A DNA stretch of 64,000 nucleotides from Aspidapion aeneum (lineage: Eukaryota; Arthropoda; Insecta; Coleoptera; Brentidae), in contig OY755048.1 in assembly GCA_963576565.1 (NCBI GenBank), forward strand, positions 9,959,984 to 10,023,983, read 5' to 3'. The position numbers were made by a program, and so were the translations under genes. The notes beneath the pieces were generated by a model. It was not told where the DNA came from. It searched no databases and worked only from the letters and a program-made list of their open reading frames with translations. Below, in pieces: positions 9,328 through 20,155 of the stretch; positions within the stretch are counted from its first letter, which is position 1; each line of letters opens with the position of its first letter.

Positions 9328-11825
9328 CAGGGTGTAATTTATATGATGCACCAAATCAACGGCCGTTATGGAACAAAAATCTTTGGAAGGTTAATTGTAA
9401 AACGGTAACCGTAAACAAACGCACAGGGAAAAACGCTCAAGATATCAAACAAAGAGAAGTTTTGACGTATGGAAAAATCATAGTGAAATAAATGTAAGTC
9501 TTTAGATTTAGAATGGTACCTACTATTACAGGTTACTTGATCATTTTGATTCTGCTCACAAAAATAGTGTAGTATACAAGGTGTGTAAGTCTAGGGGCCA
9601 TGTGGCAACTTTCTTAAAATATATAGCATCAAAATTGGCGATTTTTACACTTTTTAGATAATAATTTTTTTTAAAGTCGTGTATTAGAACAGGAGCAATA
9701 CGTGAAGAAAAAAGCATCTTTTAAAAAAATTATGGGGTCAATTTTTTTAGAAAAATCTATTTCTCTTCTTGATATCTTTCCTTTTAAACAAATAAATAAG
9801 CGAAAGAATTTTTTTTTAAAGATTTTTATGTTTTATACATTTGTGGAGGTTATTTTGACAGCCTATGTCTTCTTAACTTGTAATTTTATCAAAAAAGGAA
9901 ATAATACATTTTTGGATCACAATTATATCTAACTATTAATTTGACTGTGACAATTTTTTTTTGTAAAACCTTTTTTTTCTCACTCCCCTACCTTTAAAAA
10001 TATCTTAAAAACAGATGAGTGTTGATCGATCCCCATGATATTTTTTATCAGAAATAACATCCTCTATCACCTGAAGCACTACGGCTCCACCAAACTTGAC
10101 CATTTTTGGTGCGTCTATGCTAGATCTACCGCTGCCTTGAGGGGGGAGAGATATACATCGTTGGAAAGAAAATTTCTTCAGCTTTAAAAATGAGTTTTAA
10201 AACCAGACATGTGGGACAGTAAAATTTAGGAAAATTTAAAAAAACAAGTTTTTTCCACACCTCTCATTTAGTTAAATGCCTATAAAACGTACGCCACTGA
10301 TGTAAGGGGGGCGTGTTATACATCGTTAGAGAGGACTTTTTATCAGCCTTAATAATTGTTACTTAGTTGTTTTTTGCTTTTTAAAAAGTTTGCAAATATT
10401 TGGGAAAATATTGTAAGAGAGCACTTTTGAGGGGGGAGAGAGGTGGATGCCCCTTTACGACCACTTTTAAGAAAATTTACAAGAGAAAGTCAGTTTTAAG
10501 TTATTACTAACCAAAAATAATTTTTTACTTACTCTTATTTTTACTTACTCAGTTACCAAAATTAATGTTCAAAATTTTTGTCTAATTTAGGGATTTCTAC
10601 AAACACAATTATTTTTATTTCAAGGCGGCAATTTGGAAAAAATATGTCTAGCTTAATAAGTGTGTAAGTATATACAATGGGCTTTTCACCAAAAATATTT
10701 CTTTGAAAAAAAATATTGTTAAGGATTAAAAATACCACAAAAAATAGATAAAAAAAAAATATTTTAAAGATTTTCCCCTTTTTTCGTACGCCAATGAAAT
10801 GCGCACCATTGTCATCATCAAGGTACATCGTTGGAAAGGAAATTGTATCAGCTTGATAAATGATCTCCAGAAGATTTTTGAAAAAGTTGACTGTTTTCGA
10901 GTTATTAGTAAAAAACTATCAAAAAGCACGTTTAAGGGGGGAACCACCCCCCTGCCAGGGGGGGGTGGTTCCCTTTCGTAAAATGTTCGGGCGAGTCTTA
11001 TGTATATCCATACCAAGTGTGTTGCTTCTATCATTAATATAATTTTCCTACAATGGGCCATTAGACTAGTAATATTGGTAGGTGGTAGGCCTAGGGTAAT
11101 ATATTTTCTCTTACCCTAACGTCGTAGGTAATATATACACCGACACATAAAATAAAAATTGATCTGTATATTTAATCCAACCTACTTGTCCGGGGTCCTT
11201 ATAATAAAAAAACGTTGCAATTTTTCGCGCAACACACAAAAAAAAAATGCAAAAACCGCTGAAAAATATATAGAAAATTTTTTGAATGTTGTCAACGTTG
11301 CTTTATAAAGAAGCTCTCCAAAGCATGGAATAAATATTCGATGTCCAAAGTAAATTTATTTGAAGGCTTTGAAAATGTACCAATTTATTATTCTCTGTGC
11401 TTTTTTCCGTGTGCACTTTTTTCCACAGGCGATTTCTTCCTTGAGTGCTTTACTGAAGCAAGTCAACAATTTTTTTTTAGCCTTTAATTTACCTGTAGTA
11501 TACACCTTTATACTATAAATATTTTTTGGATTTTCGTGGGGGTAATTACCCCCTTTATTCGCCCTTGTAGAACCGCCAATGCACCAAACCTTAAGTGGTT
11601 GTAGTAAAGGTCAATAGAAGGATTTTTTTCTTTTTACATTTTGCATCAAACCTCTTTGTTTTTTAGTTACGGGGTGTCAAAGTAAACATATTTTTTAATT
11701 ATTTTTCTTAAAAACCAAAATTTTTTGGAATTTTGCATTACAATAAAGTTATTTGAACTTTTTGTCTACGTTTAACCTTCCTGACCATGCGTAAAAGTTG
11801 GGTGCATCATTTAAATTATACCCTG
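9328..11825. mobile_element. Candidate non-autonomous TIR element (CAGGGT ends)
   Basis: The left end (TA then CAGGGTGTAATTTATATGAT) is mirrored at the right end by ATCATTTAAATTATACCCTG finishing at 11825, giving inverted repeats of roughly 30 bp with a few mismatches. The left flank is TA as expected for Tc1/mariner; the right flank is AT, so the target duplication is imperfect. The 2.5-kb interior has no transposase and includes a dispersed repeat (10090-11041). The pairing of these two ends is inference from terminal similarity. Confidence 0.5.
10090..11041. repeat. Dispersed repeat, copy 1
   Basis: Closely related in the same orientation to 45146-45957. Shared words include TTGACCATTTTTGG, ACATCGTTGGAAAG, CGCCACTGATGTAAG and, at the end, CCAAGTGTGTTGCTTCTATC. 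Similarity stops abruptly after GCTTCTATCATTAA in both. It has only short chance frames and I cannot classify it. Confidence 0.75.
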
Positions 11826-11832
11826 ATATGTA

Positions 11833-12942
11833 CAGGGTGTTCGGCACATGAACCGTCAAAATTTTTTGGGATATTGTTGGGGTCATTTGCTACCTTTTCA
11901 ACCTTGGAACTTGGGTCGTTAGAGTCACGGCTAAAGAGATATGAATTTTTTAATTTTTTTTCTCAAATTACCCAAAATCCCACCTTTATACCCTCGTAAG
12001 CTTTTTATTAATGTCTGGAAAAGCACCATTTTTTTTATAATTCTGTAATATTATGCTACTTCAACTAATAAATAGATTTGTTCAAATTTATGTACCAAAG
12101 GGACATACGAGGTTTTTTATTGAAGAACACTAGTGATTTTGTGAAAGAAAATCAATTTCAAAATTAAAAATTAAAAAAAGTATCGACATTTGAGAACTTC
12201 ATTTTCTTTTAAAAACTTCTCTAGTTGATTACCTTTCTAACGGTATGCTTCACATTGATTAAAAAAAAATAATTCTGCTTTAAAATACGGATATGCCAGA
12301 CGGGCAATAATCGTTCGGACTTGATAAGAAAAAAAATTTGATGTTTATGATCGTTTCTAACAAAATTTGTAAATAAAGAAGACAATACATTATTGTTAAA
12401 AGTTTAACTTTTGTTTAATAAGGTAAACGATCACAAACATCAAATTGTTTTTCTTACCAATTCCGAACGAGTCTCGCCCTTCTGACGGAATATTCGTATA
12501 TTAAAGCAGAATTTTTTTTTATCAATGTGTAGCATACCGTTAGAAAGGTCATCAACTAAAGAAGTTTTTAAAAGAAAATGAAGTTCTCAATTGTCGATAC
12601 TTTTTTTAATTTTGAAATTGATTTTCTTTCACAAAATCACTAATGTTCTTCAATAAAAAAACCTCGTATGTCCGTTTGGTACATAAATTTGAATAAATCT
12701 ATTAATTAGTTGAAGAAGCATAAGATTACAGAATTATTTTTAAAAAAATGGTGCTTTTCCAGACATTAATAAAAAGCTTACGAGGGTTTAAAGGTGGGAT
12801 TTTGGATAATTGAGAAAAAAAAAAATAAAAATTCATATCTCTTTAGCCGTGACTCTTAGGACTCATGTTCCAAGGTTGAAAAGGTAGCAAGACCCCAACA
12901 ATATCCCAATAAATTTTGACGGTTCATGTGCGGAACAACCTG
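11833..12942. mobile_element. Foldback MITE with CAGGGTGTTC ends
   Basis: A nearly complete inverted repeat: the arm from 11833 (after TA) is mirrored by the arm ending at 12942 (before TA), each about 500 bp, around an asymmetric centre near 12390. Recognisable arm pairs include ACATGAACCGTC/GACGGTTCATGT and CATACGAGGTTTTTT/AAAAAACCTCGTATG. The TA flanks and CAGGGTG termini point to Tc1/mariner-type mobilisation. It has no coding capacity; short ORFs at the ends are arm sequence. Confidence 0.85.
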
Positions 12943-14605
12943 TATAATCGTTCAAACTTTTAAACGAATTCAAAATTAATAAATAAAATAATTGTAAAAT
13001 AAAAATGAAACATTTTTGTAAATACTGGATCAAGTATTGTTTACACTTAATTTTATTTATGAACAATGTTCTAAATATTGAACGTTGAACAAATATAATT
13101 GAAAATAAATCAAAATTAAATTTAAAAAAATTGTAAAAATATTTGCTTAAAAATAGTATCTCTTTATTGACACAGTAAAGGTATGTATTATCACGGACGA
13201 CGGTAGCACCTAATTTTAAAATTATCGAAAATAATTAAATATCTTTATTCGGCAAAGTAATAGAAATCAGAGGATAATTTTGGCACAATTATTTAAAACA
13301 AATATTTAGTTTAAATTTTGAGGTTTAATATTAATACAAACTGTTACTATATACAAATAATAGTTCTCTGCATTTAATGGTATGGAAGTCCAGAGAAAAA
13401 CTAAACTGGATAGCAGTCCATAGCTGTCCATAACTTGCACAACAACATAATAAATAATGATACTTATAAAAAATTAAAAGACATTCTTTTCGGAAAAAAA
13501 TAGCACTGGTTCGCCACTAGTGCAGTTTTTGTCTTCTTTTGGAAAAACTGGTGCAAATTTTTGTAGTCTTTTGAGCAATTGACAAACTCAGTATTGCATT
13601 TTTATATTCATTTGAAGCTGCACTGCACTAGGGCAATTTTTTGACAGCACTAAACCCGAGACCAATTTGTTTAGGTGATCCGTGCCAAAACAGTGTCAAA
13701 CGGGTGCTGCACTAAAGTTCTCAAAACAATTCGATATTTCATTACTTAAAAAAATCGAAAAAACTGGTGACTGAATAACAACAAGTAAAATTGATGAAAA
13801 GTTTTTTTTCATTAGTAAAGCAGGTACCGTAAAACGGGGCTATTTGAGATAAATAAAATCTAAGATGTGATTGATTGCTACTACTAGACTACAATAGATT
13901 TTATGGTGGCACCTGAATTTAATTATCCCTACAAATGTATTCTTCCAGTGTCATTCTTCTTGAAATCTTCCCGAGCGAGTACTCCTCAAAATTCCAGCTA
14001 TTGGTATAGAGATGCGGGAGTACTCCTGCTCACTCGTTCAAGAATTCATACACAGTACGAACATTTTCCTAGACGGCCCTTGAGCAAAGATAATAGAACA
14101 TCTAGAGATCCGATTTCACAACCAACCAAAATAAGAACAGTGGGTACACAATGCGTTTGAGTTTATCATTGAAAAAGCTGAAAATTTGGCTGAAGTAGAA
14201 TGGCACTGGTAGGCAACCCGTTAGGTAGCCTAACCAAACTTACTATACTTTGATGTTAGCGTGGCCTTATCAAAATGGCGAAGAAGTTTAGTTATTTTTG
14301 TTGTGTTTTTAATAAAAAAGGAAGAAATGCTTGGACTTTTCCTACTCTAATGAAAATATTAATGTTTTAAGACCCTAAACAGTTTTTAACAGTTAGATTT
14401 TATTCCAAATTTAATTTAAAAAAAAATACAAATAAAGAAAAACAGTGTTTGACAAGACTTGAAATATGTCTGTTGGCGGCCATTTTGGATTTGCCACTTT
14501 AACTTTGGTCAAATCCTATCTGTTTAAATTCAATAATACGTGCCCTCGAGAGTCTAGGTATATATATTCTCTAGCCCAATCATAGGCGAAATCCAGGGAG
14601 GGCCA
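12943..14605. other. Non-coding DNA
   Basis: AT-rich. An 85-codon ORF (13903-14160) and a short ATG frame near 14276 (MAKKFSYFCCVFNKK) match no family I know. The last 30 bases before 14606 resemble the GC-rich sequence after 34630, suggesting that the element starting at 14606 interrupted an older repeat. Confidence 0.4.
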
Positions 14606-16012
14606 CCCAACAAACATTTAAAGTTGTAACGACGAAACCCCAACTAGAAAGAATTTCTTAAAAGTAACCGCAACGTACTCCCGCTACGTCTCAGTATACC
14701 ATACAGCGACGTTATAATTCCCTAAGTGGGGAACCAATTTCTAGTTATAACTACTTCGCCAAGTGTTTAAAGTCACTGTAGTAACAACTACACTACTACG
14801 TCGTAGCCAGGTATTGTGGCCTTAAAAAAAGTTAAAAAAATGTGGGCGCCAATTTGTGGCCTTAAAAAAAAAAGTTGTGTGACATTTGTGGCAGCTTTAA
14901 GACGTCGCCGCCATTTTGTGACACTGAAACCCACTGAATAATTAAACAAATATCTGGAAGCAGAACTGTATTTTCCAGCTAGGTAAAACATTGATATGCC
15001 CGGTAACTTTTATACAGTGGAGAAGGGGGGGTTCAGAAATAAGAAACTTTTAAGTGCGCCACATTATTTAATACCAATGTTTTACAAAGAAGATCTTAAA
15101 TAAAATACAGTTCAACCCAAACGTTGCAGCCAAACAATGAAATTCTACTTACTTCCGAGGCTTCCAGAGTAGTTGTGTAATTAAGAATAACCAAAAAAAT
15201 AAACAGAATAAAATTCTAAAAGATTGAATTAAGATGACAAAACTAGAAGCACTTTACAGGTAGATGGACTCCTTTAACAGGTCATAGTTATCCACATCTG
15301 AATCAGTAGTGTGAGACTCAGTTGTATAAATGATGGTTAAAAATAAGATATACTTCCAAAATTATTCTGTCATAGGGGAGATCCGGACCAAATATCTGCT
15401 GTCATCATTCTACGTTGGGTAGAATGAGACAGACAGCAACCCAGTCCGAGATCCACCCCATGAGGTAAAAATGTGTAAGGAAACCGTTAAAACATGTAAT
15501 CTCATCCCTCTTTTGTCTCCGCAAAGTTGGTCATTGGGTTGTACAAATAACACAAGAAAAATTAGTTCATCTTGTTTATTTTAAAAGGTAAAACTGGAGT
15601 ATTACCAAAAACATAAAATAAAAAAATAATGGAATGTAGTGGAACAAGTCAGGGCCTAAGTAGCAAGACAATCCAAATTTCACAAGAGAAATTGTCTTAA
15701 ATAAATGAAATGAAGGAAAACTTAGTAAATACACCGCAAAATTGTGGTTATGACGTCATACCGTTACCTTGCGTTTACAAGAAGTGTTAAAATTAAGCTG
15801 TGCAAAATTATATAGGGAAAGATCACTTCTAAATTATATTGTGAAAGTTATATATGAGAAGAAAAATTATAGTTAAGGCTTGCTCCTACCTTGGTCCTTG
15901 ATTATATTGTTAAAATAAAAAATGTGTTTTATTTTGTAAACCTGGATGTGTTGTACCAGACATCTTCTGCTACTCCAGGTCCCGTTCTGCTCGCGCCTCC
16001 CCTAGTGCCCGC

Positions 16013-16480
16013 TTAGCACATCACGCTAGGGCCACACTGGTTGTGGAAAATGTTGCTGATTCTTTGCCCGAGCGTAGAACCCTGTGGAAAATGAAATGTT
16101 TCAGTTTCCTGGAGAACCCCATGTCGCCTCAATAAAATACAGCAGATTTAAACAGATGAACTAAAATAACCCTACGTACCTTTCCCAGGGTTAGAACTGG
16201 CTCGTCCGGCTTCCCACCAGCGTCCAGCACCGCTGCCGATGGAATGGACAGGGCTGTAGACAAAGGAGAAAAACAATATATAGTTTTTATCCAACACGTG
16301 GTTAAAAAAAAATATATAAAAACGCCAACTTTTGTCAAAAAAAAAGTACATTTCCCACGAAAAATAATTACAATTTGGGAGGCAAATATTATCTTGAAGA
16401 GTCCTCAAATAATAAAAAAAAAATGAAAAAAAATAAAATCGAACTTACCAATGCTCTTTCCGTACAAATGGCGTAGGCCG
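16013..16480 (-). other. Candidate spliced exons inside the gypsy LTR
   Basis: On the minus strand, an exon-like segment ends at 16449 with donor G|GTAAGT. A 74-bp exon at 16253-16180 follows a pyrimidine-rich TCTCCTTTGTCTACAG acceptor and ends AAAG|GTACGT. A third begins at 16081 after TTTCATTTTCCACAG and stays open to a TAA at 16013-16015. The implied introns are 195 and 98 nt, and one reading frame runs through all three. The middle exon encodes SIPSAAVLDAGGKPDEPVL. No ATG is visible in frame, and an upstream stop limits the first exon, so this may be a spliced non-coding leader, a captured gene fragment or chance. The same arrangement occurs in the 5' LTR about 14,331 bp to the right. Confidence 0.35.
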
Positions 16481-16548
16481 ACTTAAATTCCCCTCAAAAC
16501 AGGGTGCGAGCGTCACTCCAGATTACGCCTAGACACGACGGACTCACT

Positions 16549-16626
16549 TCCACAGTTTCTGGGATATCTCCTACAATCGCTGTAGTGCCAATCACCAAAA
16601 ACAAAGGCGATCCCAGAAACTGTTGT
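16549..16626 (-). repeat. LTR hairpin with a 14-bp perfect stem
   Basis: ACAGTTTCTGGGAT and ATCCCAGAAACTGT are separated by about 45 bp containing further pairing (CTACA/TGTAG). It is duplicated in the 5' LTR near 30880-30957. It resembles a short RNA hairpin; no function can be assigned from sequence alone. Confidence 0.7.
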
Positions 16627-17937
16627 CGACCCAGCCAAAATTCGTTAGCAAGAGAGACCAAGCACTTCGTCGAGAATACCAGAATAATGTAGTGGCCGGA
16701 AACCGTTTTGTAAATTTGGTGGGGAGTGGGGACGGTAAAACGCAATAGTACCAACCTAATCTTCCCGGTGAAATTCAAATAAAGGATGCAAACCTATTTA
16801 AAAAAACTTTTCCGCCAAAAATAAATCTCTACCTTCAGTGGCAAGACTGGAAGAAAAACCCGGGGTTTTCAAAGTAACCAATGAGGAGATACAGCAATAG
16901 TTCTATACAGGTATATAGGGGGCAGCACCGACCAAGGGGATAGGAAGTACGTAAAACGCACCTTGAGGTGTTGTCGGATCTATTTCCACGGTTGAAATTT
17001 TTATAACAAGGACGTCGAGACACCCTCCATACATTTGACCGAACATTTGCCTACCGGACCCCCACCAACATATCAAGTAGAAGAAGATTAACCCGACGGA
17101 CTAGAAGAAGCTCAGCATTGAAACCATCAACTGTAAAATCAATTACTGGAGATCAGGGCATGCAGCAAACCCAGGAATATTCGAACACTCAACCAATTCC
17201 CATATGAGTAAAGCTATACAAAGTGTAGAATTTAGTTGTATTTTAGCTACAGTTTCAGTCACAACTTTCCTTTGCTCTTTATATATGTTTTCTCTAAGAT
17301 TCATATGGTTTGACGCCATTCTTGTAAAACATTTCTACTGTAATAAAGTTGCTTCTGAACCTGAACCCAAAAATACACACTGAACTACTGCTAAGAAGCT
17401 CGGCACAAGAGTGTTCAGATGTTAACTCACACGATTTCGTTTATTCTTTTAGTCTTGGTTTTTATCCCTCGTTTATCTCCCATTTACAAAAGTGCATAAC
17501 TCGTATTTATTTTATCCTTTCCCTATCAAATTAATAAAGATACCAAAGTGGCGGAGCCTCGGTTGTTCCTGGTCGACCCAAATATGTTTTTGTACTATCA
17601 AAACTAGTTAATCCGTGAAGGATATGAGGTTCGGATTGTCCCAATATCCTCGAAATAAACGTAAGGGAATGAAATGTTCATCTAAATGTTTCCTTCCTGT
17701 TACTGAAACCATTTGTGATGCGGCAACGCCGCCATTCCCCAGCATAACAGCTGTTTAACTTTATGAGCGTCAAGAGAATCACAAAATTCCACAGATAAAA
17801 ACAAAACAATCAAAATTTTTATGTGATTTTCCCGAAGCCTGTGATCTTAAATTCCAATTACGATGTCCAGATAATGCGATGTGCGTAGTGTCCACAGTAA
17901 TTCGATGGAATGCCTCCTTTTAAGGTAACTTCCTAGA

Positions 17938-17973
17938 CCCTATATAACCTCCAAACCTAGCTCTATAAAATAC
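17938..17973 (-). promoter_or_regulatory. TATA-like sequences in giant gypsy LTR
   Basis: On the minus strand, GTATTTTATAGAG and GGTTATATAGGG lie about 100-135 bp from the LTR 5' end. Either could position transcription of the element. Which one is used, and where the R region starts, cannot be read from the sequence. Confidence 0.3.
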
Positions 17974-18073
17974 CCTTACTTTGTGTACAGAAAGACGAAT
18001 CAAAGAGCCTTGATTATTTACCTAAATAAACAAATATGTAACGTTGTCTTAAACGTAAAAATGACACGTTACA

Positions 18074-18090
18074 TAATCCCCCCCCAACTT
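18074..18090 (-). other. Polypurine tract of giant gypsy
   Basis: On the minus strand, AAGTTGGGGGGGGATTA immediately precedes the 3' LTR TGTAACG. A G-rich purine run at this position primes plus-strand DNA synthesis in LTR retrotransposons. Confidence 0.8.
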
Positions 18091-18112
18091 CAAGACGATT
18101 AACCTAAAAAGG

Positions 18113-20155
18113 TTAATCGGAGAGGTCCGCTGCCGACTTAAGGTCTTTGGCATGCCAACTCCCTGGCAGTACTTTACCCGATGGTTCCTGAAGCTCATAT
18201 ATCCAAGGAGAAATTTTATTCCTAATCACATAAGGACCAACGAATTTCGGTGCTAACTTCTTCGAGAAAAACTTCGCAGCATCTGACAACACATAATTCT
18301 TCTTCCAAACACGCTGACCCACAACAAAGTTGGGTACCCTTGTACGCAAATTATACTGAACTACGTTTTTCTCTCCCGCCACCTCTAACCTTCTCTTAAC
18401 ATCCGCATAGAGCTTCCGGAAACCTTCGTTCTTACTTTCAGCTGCAGTTTGTACACCATTCTCTTCAGATAATAAAACTGGGTTGGAGTAATCTTTTCCT
18501 GACAAACACATATTCCTACCAAAATTAACAAAGAAAGGAGACATCCTGGTTGTCTCATGGGTTGCAGTACGAATCGCGCAGGCAAGTTTATGTATTTGTT
18601 CGTCCCACTTCCTGTGGTTGTCTTTCACATAGCAACATAACATGGTTTTTAACGTGCGATTCGTCCTTTCTGTTGGATTTGCTCTGGGGTGATAATACGG
18701 ATTATACTGAATTTTAACCTGATAACTCTCAGCAAAACGCTTAAACTCATTACTTTTGTACTGAGGGCCATTATCACAAAGTATCAAACGGGGTACTCCG
18801 AAGACCATAAATACTTGCTCCTCGAGATGCTTGACAACAGCTTGAGTAGGGGCTGTTCGCATTGGAAAAACTAAGGAAAACTTACTCAAATAGTCTGTAA
18901 CGACGAGAATCCAGCAATTACCCTTTGTCGAACGAGGTAAAGGTCCACATAAATCAGTCGAAATAATTTCCCAAGGACGAGTTGGTTTTGGGTGAGATAT
19001 CATCTGATCAGATACACCTTGTGTATCACCTTTGTGAGCTGCACAGACAAAGCATTTCTTTACAAAAGTTGCCACGTCCTGGCGCATTTTTGGCCAATAA
19101 TATTTTTCTGCCAGTCTGTGGAAGGTTTTATACACACCCATATGCCCTGCGGTAGGAGGATCGTGAGCTTCTCCAATAATTCTACGCCTATGATCTTTGG
19201 GGACTACCTCTTTCCAATTGTCGTTAGATGGTGAAAGTTGAGGGTATTCTTGTTTGACATATTTATACAACTTATTATCAGTGTATCTCCAATTCATAAA
19301 TTTTAACGGTGATTCTACGACCCTCTTTACCATCTTTTGGTACCATCGATCTTTTATTGCTGTTGAAACGTCTCTGGGCTGCGAAATTGTATCAATCATA
19401 GGTACTGCGCGAGACAACATGTCCGGGACAACTAAATCTTTCCCTTTCCGATGGATTACTTCAAAATCATATTGCTGCAATTTTACAGACCAACGAGCAA
19501 GTCTTCCACTGGGCTTTAAGCTAAAATGATCTGTTATGACCTTAAATGAGATCCCCTCAATATAAGGCCGGAGCTTCTCTATCGCCCAAACCAATGCCAA
19601 ACATTCTCGCTCGGTGGTCGTGTAAACACGTTCTTGCTTAGTCAAAGATCGACTCAAATAGCATATGACTTTGTCTCCTTCAGGATAAGGCTGCGTTAAA
19701 CATGCTCCTATTCCATATCCTGATGCGTCTGTTTGAATGACAAATTCTTTGGTATAATCTGGACATGTAAGAATCGGTGCAGTCACTAAAAGTTCCTTAA
19801 TCTTAATAAATGCCTTTTCGCAGTCTGGAGTCCAATCGAACTTTTGATTTTTCTTAGTTAGAGCTGTAATCGGAGCTATTATCGCTGAAAAATTCTCTAT
19901 GAAACGTCTATACCAGGATATTGTACCTACAACTCTACGAACTTCTCTGACAGTTCTTGGCCTCTGGAGCTCTAACATGGCTCTAATTTTATTAGGGTCA
20001 ACTCGGATGCCTCGACGGTCCACTACGAATCCTAAATACGTCATTTCTGGCCTACACAGTTGGCATTTTCCCAACTTACCGTTATCTTTGCATTCTGCAA
20101 CTTCGTAGGACTTCCTCAAGAATTCTAAGATGTTCAGAAAAGCTCTGTGTGACAA
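18113..20155 (-). CDS. pol: Giant gypsy pol, C-terminal part: RT end, RNase H, integrase
   Basis: An open frame of 680 codons, +1 relative to the upstream RT frame, so it continues pol after a single-base indel near 20097. Its first codons are out-of-frame reading before the indel. It contains the RT connection (LCRPEMTYLGFVVDRRGI), an RNase H domain (FVIQTDASGYGIGACLTQ, then DH-SL...GRLARW), an integrase zinc module (HDPPTAGH and CFVCAAH) and a DD-E core with D in STDLCG, D in LCDNGPQY and E in NPTERTNRTLK. It ends with a GPY-type segment (FVGPYVI); no chromodomain is seen. Between DHFSLK and PSGRLARW the chain is about 8 residues shorter than usual, suggesting an in-frame deletion. Catalytic residues of integrase are present. 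Confidence 0.92.
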   Translation of the reverse strand: MSHRAFLNILEFLRKSYEVAECKDNGKLGKCQLCRPEMTYLGFVVDRRGIRVDPNKIRAMLELQRPRTVREVRRVVGTISWYRRFIENFSAIIAPITALTKKNQKFDWTPDCEKAFIKIKELLVTAPILTCPDYTKEFVIQTDASGYGIGACLTQPYPEGDKVICYLSRSLTKQERVYTTTERECLALVWAIEKLRPYIEGISFKVITDHFSLKPSGRLARWSVKLQQYDFEVIHRKGKDLVVPDMLSRAVPMIDTISQPRDVSTAIKDRWYQKMVKRVVESPLKFMNWRYTDNKLYKYVKQEYPQLSPSNDNWKEVVPKDHRRRIIGEAHDPPTAGHMGVYKTFHRLAEKYYWPKMRQDVATFVKKCFVCAAHKGDTQGVSDQMISHPKPTRPWEIISTDLCGPLPRSTKGNCWILVVTDYLSKFSLVFPMRTAPTQAVVKHLEEQVFMVFGVPRLILCDNGPQYKSNEFKRFAESYQVKIQYNPYYHPRANPTERTNRTLKTMLCCYVKDNHRKWDEQIHKLACAIRTATHETTRMSPFFVNFGRNMCLSGKDYSNPVLLSEENGVQTAAESKNEGFRKLYADVKRRLEVAGEKNVVQYNLRTRVPNFVVGQRVWKKNYVLSDAAKFFSKKLAPKFVGPYVIRNKISPWIYELQEPSGKVLPGSWHAKDLKSAADLSD

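Larger units (their letters stand above)
14815..18073 (-). repeat. 3' LTR of giant gypsy (3,259 bp)
   Basis: Nearly identical to 29147-32402. On the minus strand it begins TGTAACGTGTC and ends GGCCACA, the standard TG...CA termini. It is much longer than typical gypsy LTRs of a few hundred bases. The middle (about 15960-17060) is richer in G+C and has splice-site-like motifs and a hairpin listed separately. TATA-like sequence lies about 100-135 bp from the 5' end. Confidence 0.95.

Noticed and set aside
13903..14160. 85-codon ORF
   Set aside because: No recognisable domain, no supporting splice or promoter context, and a length expected by chance.
18074..18112. Envelope gene of an errantivirus
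   Set aside because: Only about 40 bp lie between the pol stop and the 3' LTR, so no env is present.
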